A stretch of DNA of 64,000 nucleotides from Lunularia cruciata. Lineage: Eukaryota > Streptophyta > Marchantiopsida > Lunulariales > Lunulariaceae. Below are positions 59,901 to 64,000 of this stretch, in pieces. The stretch is from contig OX419762.1 of NCBI GenBank assembly GCA_948567375.1, positions 26,603,465 to 26,667,464 on the forward strand, read 5' to 3'. How positions within the stretch are numbered: the first letter of the stretch is position 1; each line of letters starts with the position of its first letter. The translations under genes and the position numbers were made by a program. A model generated the notes under the pieces. It was not told the DNA's origin. It saw only the letters and a list, made by a program, of their open reading frames with translations, and made no database searches.

Positions 59901-62900
59901 AGTACTCTTTTGGTGACACCTCTACTTAATCCATCATGTACTAGATCTTCAACTGAGTAGATTTTGACATGAGTGTTTATTTTAAAGATGATGTTTACAT
60001 AATTGTATATGGAGATAATCTAATTTTGTTGGAGATAAAGAGTTTATCAATGGAATTATAAATTTTCTATATTTTTTCTTTGAATTAATTATCTTTAGTT
60101 TAATAAAAATATTTAATTAGGGATTAAAATGACTAATTAATAAAATTAAAAGTAAATTGGATTTGGCCTAGTAAGTTACACTTCTTGAAAGTGATAATTG
60201 CTAAGTACTGGATGACAAGCAAAACTTGTCTCTATACTTCTCGAGCTAAAGTGGAAGTACAATGGAAACATGGAAGAAAGTGTGGTTGCGCCCCACTTTA
60301 TCCTAAAGAGATAGCTGAACCCTAGAGGTACCTAAACTAGAGCCACCAAAATAAAGATTGCACTAAACTAGAGATTACTAAAACTCACACTTATCGACTA
60401 CACGATGTATCACAATTCTCTACATGTTGTCATCATCAGATATTTATATTATGTCTGTTCTTAGCCTTATATTGGATTTTGTAGTTTCACTTCATCTCCT
60501 TTCCGCATTTACTATTCATTTTCATTTGTATATATTATATTTCCATTCCATCTGCACTTTCATATGAACTTCACGAGTTCCGAATCTCCGTTCCTCGAAC
60601 CGCTTCTACTCTCATTTCCTAATATCCAGTCCTTTCACACGTCGCTGTTTCCCCTTTTCACCCTCGTCGCTAGTTGCTCACACTTCTAATTCTACTATAG
60701 ACTTCTCACTTTTCCAGTACTGCTTGACAAAACACAGTGCCCGAAAGTAACAGTAATTTCCCTTCCTGCTCTGGAATGAATGCTTCTTTCGTTAAACGCT
60801 TCATAGTGGTCTTGCTATTAAATTTATTCTTCATCTTCCACGAAATGTAGGAGCTTATCAAACTTCTTCATTCAATACCACGCTCCTTAGATTCGTATGT
60901 GCTTAGATTGTGTCAGGTCTGTTCTCAGTGGGTGTGGATTCCCCGTTTTACAGACGGGTTCTGGTCTCATTCACATACATCTCCCGGTTTATTGGGTCTT
61001 TTACACTGCGGGGTTTCTTCCGTGGAATGAGTATTGTTGCAAGTGCTGAGTTTGCCATGACTCTAGACTTATGACAAAAACTCAGGATAAGGGTAACTCG
61101 CAGAAGGATTAGTGCGAGCAAGAGTAAACCTCGATAATTGGCAAGTGTATTCTTAAGTTGTTTCATTCTTTAACTACTGTGCAGCTGTAGATGAGGTTTA
61201 GTTGGTTAACTATAACCTCGAGAATTAGACAGAGAAAAGTCGAGTCGTTTAGTTGGAGCAACTGTAACCTCGAGAAAATTGAACATAGGTAACTCGAGTT
61301 ATGGCCTCTAGGTATCGCACTGAGTACTTCCTGGCTTTGTCCATTTAAGAAATCTGGAGGTTATTTCTGTAACCTTGACAATCTGTTTATATTACTGCTT
61401 TTTGTGTATTATTCCTGTATGTCAGTGGTTGATTCTTTGGAAACGTCCAGTTCTGATGCTGGAGCATTTACTACTAAAGAGATTGAGATGTCGATAGTTC
61501 CAGTTCTAATTCGTTGCTAAGTCATTGATTCAACCATATTTTGATGTTTTAACGCTGGTTTCATTGCGAAGTACCGTTCTGGTTCTGTTCAGCGCTTTTT
61601 AGCTTACTTGTAGTGGAGATTCGTACCTACTCTTGCTAAATGTATATGATTGTGCGATTACAATTTTTCGACTTAAATCAAATATGGTGGAACGATTCAC
61701 TATGATGAAATATATCTAGCTCTAGTGTTGGAACTGGGTTGTTTACAATGGATTCTGTATTCCATTACTCATTATAGCTCTAATATTTGCAGTTCATCAG
61801 GTTACTCTGCATAATCAGGGTTTGATGAACATGGATAAGGACCCAACTTCAGGCTTCCGCAAGATGAACTTCTTGTTGCAGGTGAACTTGTTGAGGAGGA
61901 TTCGGAAGCATAGCTTTGTATTTTCAATTTACCTGATAATATACTTATAAAGAAGTAACCATATTTTTGGGTGTATCTGAGGACTAGTTCCATATTTTCA
62001 TACTGGAAAGGTAAAACAGATGCTACATAGAGATAGAATAGATATAGAATTTTATTTGAAGGGTCGGGCGATGCGAAGCTTTCTAACACCTCTAATTACT
62101 ATTGTGGGCAGAGTCCTCCCTTTCCACCCGAGACGTTTGGAAACCTACTGCTCCTGTACTGCAAGCCACCGCACGGTTTCTATGACCTTGCGGCTGATGT
62201 GATGGCTGAAAATGCGGACTTAACATCCAAGTTTCTTTCTCAAGTTCCGTGTAAAATTTTCTTGGTTATAAGAGCCAGTCTTGGCAGTTCCTATTCCAGA
62301 TTGACGTAATTAGAGCAGAGACTTTGGAAGCTCAGTTATTCCCTTCAGCAACATAGATTGGTGTGAAAGGGAACTACAGTCCTTTGCTATCAGATGTCTG
62401 CTGCTAGTACTTTGGTCACAGCTGATCACCGTGCTCAGCATGGGTTGTGGCTCTAAGTAGCAAAACAGGTCTTGACTTTCCAAACATAGCTAGCTATAAC
62501 ACTGCTTTCAGGTGCAAGCGATTGACATATTTCACTTTACGCAGTGCAGGATTTACATGACTTCCTCGATGCAACGATACTCACTCAATCTTCTACTGAG
62601 GTGAAAGCACTTTCTCTTCCATACTTGCCATTATCAAGTATAACGTCCACCTTCTTTAGCGTTACTTAGATAAGAAACTACGACGCTGTAAGAATTGCTG
62701 AATATGTTCTTTGTTCTGCAGCAAGCCTTAAGAGATTGATTGTAAGAGGTCTATTCTGACCTTCGCCTCAGACGCCTTTTCAAAACGCCTGAAGGGGTGT
62801 TGACCTTCATTGCAGGAAGCTTACCAAAAATTTAATGAGCTTGCAAATAGACACGGCGAAACGCTACGCTGCCTGACAAAGCAGATCCAGAATGCACGAA

Positions 62901-63945
62901 TATCCCGTGAGCAAGACGTATGTAAAAGAGCAGTGACAAAGTATGACGAAGCACTTGAGGTGTGCAACTCCTTTATACATTCCTTATGGAAAGAGGCAAG
63001 GGAGTTGTTTCGGACTTTTTGTGTTGACTTCTTTCGGCCTCTTCAAGTTCCTTTACCACTTGGTTCATTGAATGTCTGTCTACTCAACTTTCAGAAGTAC
63101 ATCCCAGTAATCATGGCGATGGCAAAAATCTGGTGGGACAAGGAGAACTATTTGCAAGTAGAGAGGATTTTCCATCAATCTGCTGACCTCTGCTCTGAGC
63201 ATGACCTGTGGAAACTGAATGTTGCTCATACATTTTTCATGCAAGTTAGTTTCTCGGGACTACATCCTTTGCTCGAAAGACGTGACTTGGTTCATTGATA
63301 TCCCATGTCACTCAAAATCATAGTCTGCTTTGAGTAGCATCGTAACTAAATCTATGACGCCTCTGTATCCTTAACGCAGGTCTTCTGAGACGCACTAATT
63401 TTCGATGATTTGGCAGGATAATAGGTTCAAGGAAGCGATTCACTACTACGAACCGATAGTTAAAAGGGCTGAACACAATCTTTTTAACGTAACAGCGATC
63501 GTGCTTGCCAATTTGTGTGTCTGTTACATCATGACTAGCCGAGTAAGTATAAGTGTTCAATACATTGACAGAATTAACTTTCTCGAGGAACGCTTAGAGA
63601 TCTGTTCGTTGATGGCTGCACAATATATAACAGGGTAGGATTTTCACCAAGGCAATGGAAGTCAACGGCTGCGAACCAAGTCGGTTAGCAGATTATAAAA
63701 GCCCATTATCTTGGCAAGACTCTTATAAGTGCTCTTTTACAAATGTAATGCAGCTGAGCGTGACCACATGTAATAATAAGATGGATACATGTTTCCCACA
63801 GTAGGTGGGTTAAGGCTCATATTATAGACGCTGGGGAAGGCCGATGATTAGGTAATGCTGTTGATAACACGTGCTTTTGCAGAATGAAGAGGCAGAGGAG
63901 CTTATGCGCAAGATTGAGAAAGAAGAAGAAAGAGAACATTACGAG
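17926..63945 (+). CDS. IFT70: Intraflagellar transport protein 70 (IFT70/TTC30), partial at the 3' end
   Basis: Exons seen: 17926-17996, 18262-18366, 18626-18698, 19352-19460, 19755-19831, 20327-20389, 20543-20600, 20690-20756, 20924-21008, 21225-21314, 61801-61881, 62112-62243, 62550-62600, 62816-62959, 63095-63244, 63417-63542, 63883-63945. They join in one frame for 515 codons; the family's last 140 or so residues lie beyond the window. IFT70 is a TPR superhelix in the IFT-B complex that carries tubulin and other cargo along cilia. Conserved stretches include [169 protein letters not shown] and [16 protein letters not shown]. Intron 10 (21315-61800) is 40.5 kb of nested retroelements. Two donors are weak (GTTCCG after 62243, GTTTAG after 63945). 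The frame is intact, so the gene is probably functional. Confidence 0.94.
19605..19654. repeat. Perfect 15-base inverted repeat (hairpin) in IFT70 intron 4
   Basis: ATTATAGACTCTTTA at 19605-19619 is exactly complementary to 19640-19654, leaving a 20-base loop. It could be a tiny MITE relic or an intronic RNA hairpin; nothing else supports either. Confidence 0.7.
19982..20027. repeat. Short direct repeat in IFT70 intron 5
   Basis: TATCAATCTGGAAAGC occurs at 19982-19997 and 20012-20027, a 30-base period. A small local duplication without known role. Confidence 0.7.
21783..21941 (-). repeat. Copia LTR-like end (left)
   Basis: This stretch lies just beyond the RNase H end of the Copia remnant, where its 3' LTR should be. 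It ends in CTACTCTACA and shares an ordered series of blocks with 60275-60424 (TTTATCCT, AAACTA, AGCCACC, GATTGC, CTAAACTAGA), in the same orientation. Confidence 0.5.
25337..25425. repeat. Palindrome inside Copia gag-like sequence
   Basis: The 28-base arm at 25337-25364 pairs with 25398-25425 with one mismatch, and a second perfect 12-base inverted repeat (25374-25385 with 25392-25403) sits inside it. A third copy of the arm, in direct orientation, lies at 25495-25522. The arms encode the element's own repeated DYEEALNR-type segment, so this looks like a local inverted duplication. Confidence 0.75.
25860..26340 (+). mobile_element. Penelope-like reverse transcriptase fragment (tentative)
   Basis: The plus strand reads [17 protein letters not shown], then about 20 residues later [16 protein letters not shown], and further on [19 protein letters not shown] in a nearby frame. 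The order 'A-L-ANLYL--YE---I', 'RYVDDILV' and '--YDKRD---F-H-' is that of a family of Penelope-like element RTs as I remember it; YVDD is the polymerase site. Copia and Gypsy RTs have different sequence before the DD. There are no visible ends, and stops and a frame change show it is dead. It lies just right of the Copia gag-like region. Confidence 0.42.
26341..28526. other. AT-rich decayed sequence, no gene recognised
   Basis: About 2.2 kb of strongly AT- and T-rich sequence in the IFT70 intron. The open frames have biased, low-complexity translations and no family motif. A purine run, TTAGGGGGAGTAA near 27270, resembles a retrotransposon polypurine tract but has no partner LTR. Probably old transposon sequence. 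Confidence 0.4.
28527..29265 (-). repeat. Gypsy-1 3' LTR (left copy)
   Basis: A 739-base LTR matching 44524-45261 along its whole length. It carries the motif TCTATATAATAAAG on the minus strand (near 28608-28621), a likely LTR TATA box, and a G-run near 28895. It starts with a slightly altered form of the TGTAATACTCC end seen in the other copy and ends in TATTACA. Confidence 0.92.
29266..29280 (-). other. Gypsy-1 polypurine tract
   Basis: On the minus strand AAAAGGAAGGAGGTC directly precedes the 3' LTR, the position and composition expected of the plus-strand primer. Gypsy-3 has the near-identical AAAAGGAGGGAGGTT. Confidence 0.85.
29281..30290 (-). pseudogene. Gypsy-1 integrase C-terminal part and chromodomain
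   Basis: Minus-strand fossil. The right part (about 30.29-29.8 kb) holds the integrase core end, with [16 protein letters not shown] and a late NNSVNAS segment. The left part carries [19 protein letters not shown] and then a chromodomain-like region, YEVERIL then DYLVQWK, which places the element among the chromoviruses. The right edge is the point where Gypsy-2 entered. Confidence 0.85.
30291..32438 (-). repeat. Gypsy-2 3' LTR (left copy)
   Basis: A 2148-base LTR beginning TGTTGTGG and ending AATGACA. It aligns end to end with 38372-40427. In the first 355 bases I counted about 17 differences, nearly all transitions and many at CpG sites. It holds the longer (about 19-unit) minisatellite array at 31246-32110 and an A-run near 30640. 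Confidence 0.93.
31246..32110. repeat. 46-47 bp minisatellite in the Gypsy-2 left LTR (about 19 units)
   Basis: A head-to-tail array with the core TGGTCCAAGCACAGCCCTG, followed by CACTCTCACATTT and an A-rich joint. I counted about 19 units; most are 46-48 bases, with a few variants (CAGTT for CATTT, GCCCTCTC for GCACTCTC). Long open frames on both strands here are a by-product of the repeat period and are not genes. Confidence 0.93.
32439..32455 (-). other. Gypsy-2 candidate polypurine tract
   Basis: On the minus strand GGATTGGTGGGGGTGAA lies directly before the 3' LTR, a purine-rich stretch in the expected place. Confidence 0.55.
32572..33891 (-). pseudogene. Gypsy-2 integrase region
   Basis: Minus-strand fossil. 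It includes the zinc-binding region and core start ([20 protein letters not shown]), then the core end ([17 protein letters not shown]) and a C-terminal part with [16 protein letters not shown]. No chromodomain was seen after it, unlike Gypsy-1 and Gypsy-3. Confidence 0.85.
33892..35201 (-). pseudogene. Gypsy-2 reverse transcriptase and RNase H region
   Basis: Minus-strand fossil. The RT part contains [20 protein letters not shown] and [16 protein letters not shown]; the RNase H part contains [20 protein letters not shown] and [19 protein letters not shown]. These are standard Ty3/Gypsy segments. Confidence 0.88.
35265..38105 (-). pseudogene. Gypsy-2 gag, zinc knuckle and protease region
   Basis: Minus-strand fossil. 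Gag at the right end ([20 protein letters not shown]), a CCHC-like knuckle near 37.33 kb ([14 protein letters not shown]), and an aspartic protease near 36.3 kb ([12 protein letters not shown]). The longest open frame in the window (493 codons, 36012-37493) lies here and belongs to the element, not to a host gene. Confidence 0.85.
38351..38367 (-). other. Gypsy-2 candidate primer-binding site
   Basis: On the minus strand TGGCGACCATGCTAGGG begins four bases inside the 5' LTR. It starts with the TGG needed to pair with a tRNA CCA end; I could not assign the tRNA. Confidence 0.5.
38372..40427 (-). repeat. Gypsy-2 5' LTR (right copy)
   Basis: A 2056-base LTR beginning TGTCGTGG and ending AACGACA. 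It is 92 bases shorter than the left LTR, which equals two units of the minisatellite it contains (about 17 units, against 19). Confidence 0.93.
39330..40110. repeat. 46-47 bp minisatellite in the Gypsy-2 right LTR (about 17 units)
   Basis: Same array as in the left LTR, with about 17 units and a higher share of TTGGTCCAAGC variants. First and last units match those of the left array, so the two units were lost or gained inside it. Confidence 0.92.
40428..42736 (-). pseudogene. Gypsy-1 protease, RT, RNase H and integrase start
   Basis: Minus-strand fossil. Protease ([13 protein letters not shown]) about 42.7-42.2 kb; RT ([15 protein letters not shown]-type segment and [11 protein letters not shown]) about 42.1-41.6 kb; RNase H ([20 protein letters not shown]) about 41.6-40.85 kb; integrase zinc region ([19 protein letters not shown]) about 40.7 kb. 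It stops where Gypsy-2 entered. Confidence 0.88.
42900..43851 (-). pseudogene. Gypsy-1 gag region
   Basis: Minus-strand fossil. It carries a Ty3/Gypsy gag core ([20 protein letters not shown] and [14 protein letters not shown]) and, towards the left, a CCHC-like knuckle with CGRIGHIS. The gag of Gypsy-3 at 47.2-48.2 kb is closely related. Confidence 0.82.
44511..44522 (-). other. Gypsy-1 primer-binding site, initiator-Met tRNA type
   Basis: On the minus strand TGGTATCAGAGC lies one base inside the 5' LTR. This is the standard site complementary to the 3' end of plant initiator methionine tRNA. Confidence 0.92.
44524..45261 (-). repeat. Gypsy-1 5' LTR (right copy)
   Basis: A 738-base LTR, TGTAATACTCC to TATTACA, paired with 28527-29265. 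It carries the same TCTATATAATAAAG box on the minus strand and a G-run near 44884. Confidence 0.93.
45267..45910. other. Spacer between Gypsy-1 and Gypsy-3, with a TA microsatellite
   Basis: About 640 AT-rich bases. A (TA)n run lies at about 45616-45636. The part around 45638-45715 resembles 28345-28425 on the other side of Gypsy-1 (shared ATACATTGCTA and AACTCTAAAGTATCA), so both belong to an older repeat into which Gypsy-1 inserted. No gene seen. Confidence 0.5.
45911..46651 (+). repeat. Gypsy-3 5' LTR
   Basis: A 741-base LTR, TGTAATACC to TATTACA, homologous in inverted orientation to the Gypsy-1 LTRs. It contains the TCTATATAATAAAG box near 46558. Confidence 0.92.
46653..46664 (+). other. 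Gypsy-3 primer-binding site, initiator-Met tRNA type
   Basis: TGGTATCAGAGC lies one base after the 5' LTR, as in Gypsy-1. Confidence 0.92.
47017..48330 (+). pseudogene. Gypsy-3 gag region
   Basis: Plus-strand fossil with sequence closely matching the Gypsy-1 gag ([20 protein letters not shown], then a core segment and a CCHC-like knuckle near 48.17 kb). Many breaks. Confidence 0.8.
48418..51223 (+). pseudogene. Gypsy-3 pol region (protease, RT, RNase H, integrase)
   Basis: Plus-strand fossil. Recognisable segments in order: [13 protein letters not shown] (protease), [20 protein letters not shown] and [10 protein letters not shown] (RT), [14 protein letters not shown] (connection), [13 protein letters not shown] (RNase H), [15 protein letters not shown] and [16 protein letters not shown] (integrase). 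Broken many times. Confidence 0.85.
51240..51711 (+). pseudogene. Gypsy-3 integrase tail, chromodomain and polypurine tract
   Basis: Plus-strand fossil with [19 protein letters not shown] followed by a chromodomain-like stretch ([17 protein letters not shown] type) near 51.57 kb. AAAAGGAGGGAGGTT at 51697-51711 is the polypurine tract directly before the 3' LTR. Confidence 0.82.
51712..52451 (+). repeat. Gypsy-3 3' LTR
   Basis: A 740-base LTR paired with 45911-46651. Its right end has lost the usual TATTACA form, which may be why no target duplication is visible. Confidence 0.88.
53922..54526 (+). repeat. Solo LTR of a relative of the Gypsy-1/3 family
   Basis: A 605-base stretch from TGTAGTACATTAG to ACATTACA, similar in order of blocks to the Gypsy-3 LTR (TTTTGGAGG-TAAA, AGAGCTTTCCAATGGTACC, ATATGATAAAGAC). 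It lies between the RNase H and integrase parts of the older Gypsy, with no internal region attached. Flanks AAGAT and AAGAA fit a decayed 5-base target duplication. Confidence 0.65.
55128..55195. repeat. Tandem duplication in old Gypsy sequence
   Basis: The block CTTTATCAAGGCCTTGGAAA occurs twice in a row with a period of about 32 bases. A local duplication inside decayed transposon DNA. Confidence 0.7.
59009..59420 (+). repeat. Truncated LTR of the Gypsy-1/3 superfamily, plus orientation
   Basis: It starts TATAATACTAGTAGCTAGAC and follows the order of the Gypsy-3 LTR up to the TATATAATAAAGACAAGGTG box, then stops at a junction with an inverted relative. The 3' part is missing. Confidence 0.6.
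59421..59955 (-). repeat. Related LTR in inverted orientation
   Basis: It starts TGTAATATTATGAGGATAGG and, read on the minus strand, follows the same order of LTR blocks (ATATAATAAAGACAAGATGC box, TGACATGTCACC, AGAGCTTTTTGATG). It abuts the plus-oriented copy at 59420/59421, forming a head-to-head pair. It could be the 5' LTR of the old minus-strand Gypsy or a separate solo LTR. Confidence 0.55.
59960..60240 (+). mobile_element. Copia reverse transcriptase fragment, plus strand
   Basis: The plus strand encodes [20 protein letters not shown], a form of the Copia RT 'Y-K---I-IVYVDDLIL' segment, then rapidly loses similarity. A small dead piece whose orientation is opposite to the main Copia remnant. 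Confidence 0.5.
60275..60424 (-). repeat. Copia LTR-like end (right)
   Basis: Same-orientation relative of 21783-21941, with shared blocks (CCACTTTATCCT, CTAAACTAGAG, AGCCACC, GATTGCACTAAAC) and the same ending, TCTCTACA. Host-like intron sequence follows it. Confidence 0.45.
60425..61800 (+). other. Right-hand host part of IFT70 intron 10, with a scattered TAACCTCGAG motif
   Basis: About 1.4 kb up to the exon 11 acceptor (TTCATCAG). Variants of GTAACCTCGAGAA occur at 61125-61140, 61213-61226, 61264-61280, 61289-61300 and 61369-61380. No coding potential recognised; composition is closer to the other host introns than to the transposon block. Confidence 0.45.
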
Positions 63946-64000
63946 GTTTAGTATGTAGTTCACTTCTTGTTCTTGGAGAGTTCATCACTTAAAGCCGTGT

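Overview
The window reads as nuclear DNA of a land plant that makes flagellated sperm (bryophyte, lycophyte or fern; the sequence alone does not say which). Two of its three host genes are needed only for cilia: a CFAP210-like microtubule inner protein and the intraflagellar transport subunit IFT70/TTC30. The third gene, CCT6, is closest to plant CCT zeta from what I remember of the family. All three are on the + strand, have many short GT-AG introns, and were placed exon by exon by reading the splice sites and checking frame.

Layout. 1-2.8 kb: decayed mobile DNA (a transposase remnant, the 3' end of one LINE and a fragment of a second LINE). 3.9-8.4 kb: CFAP210-like gene, 10 exons, 444 codons. 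9.7-10.6 kb: the second LINE on the - strand, whose 3' end is an inverted copy of the 2.5-2.8 kb fragment. 11.4-16.2 kb: CCT6, 15 exons, 535 codons. 17.9 kb to the right edge: IFT70, 17 exons seen (515 codons); its 3' end lies outside the window.

The striking feature is IFT70 intron 10. It runs from 21315 to 61800 (about 40.5 kb) and is filled by nested retroelements: a decayed Copia element (-), a piece of a Penelope-like reverse transcriptase, a chromodomain Ty3/Gypsy element (Gypsy-1, -, exact 5-bp target duplication) that was itself split inside its integrase region by a 10.1-kb Gypsy of another lineage (Gypsy-2, -, 2.1-kb LTRs carrying a 46-47 bp minisatellite), an older relative of Gypsy-1 in the opposite direction (Gypsy-3, +), and a much older Gypsy (-) interrupted by a solo LTR. 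Related Copia LTR-like pieces near both ends suggest most of the insert accumulated inside one early Copia insertion. All LTR elements look broken.

How it works together: the CFAP210-like protein is expected inside axonemal doublet microtubules, IFT70 in the IFT-B train that builds the axoneme, and CCT6 in the cytosolic chaperonin that folds tubulin and actin. The neighbourhood therefore has a tubulin/cilium theme, but I cannot show that this is more than chance. No CRISPR array, rRNA or convincing tRNA was seen, and no undescribed defence or mobile system could be demonstrated.
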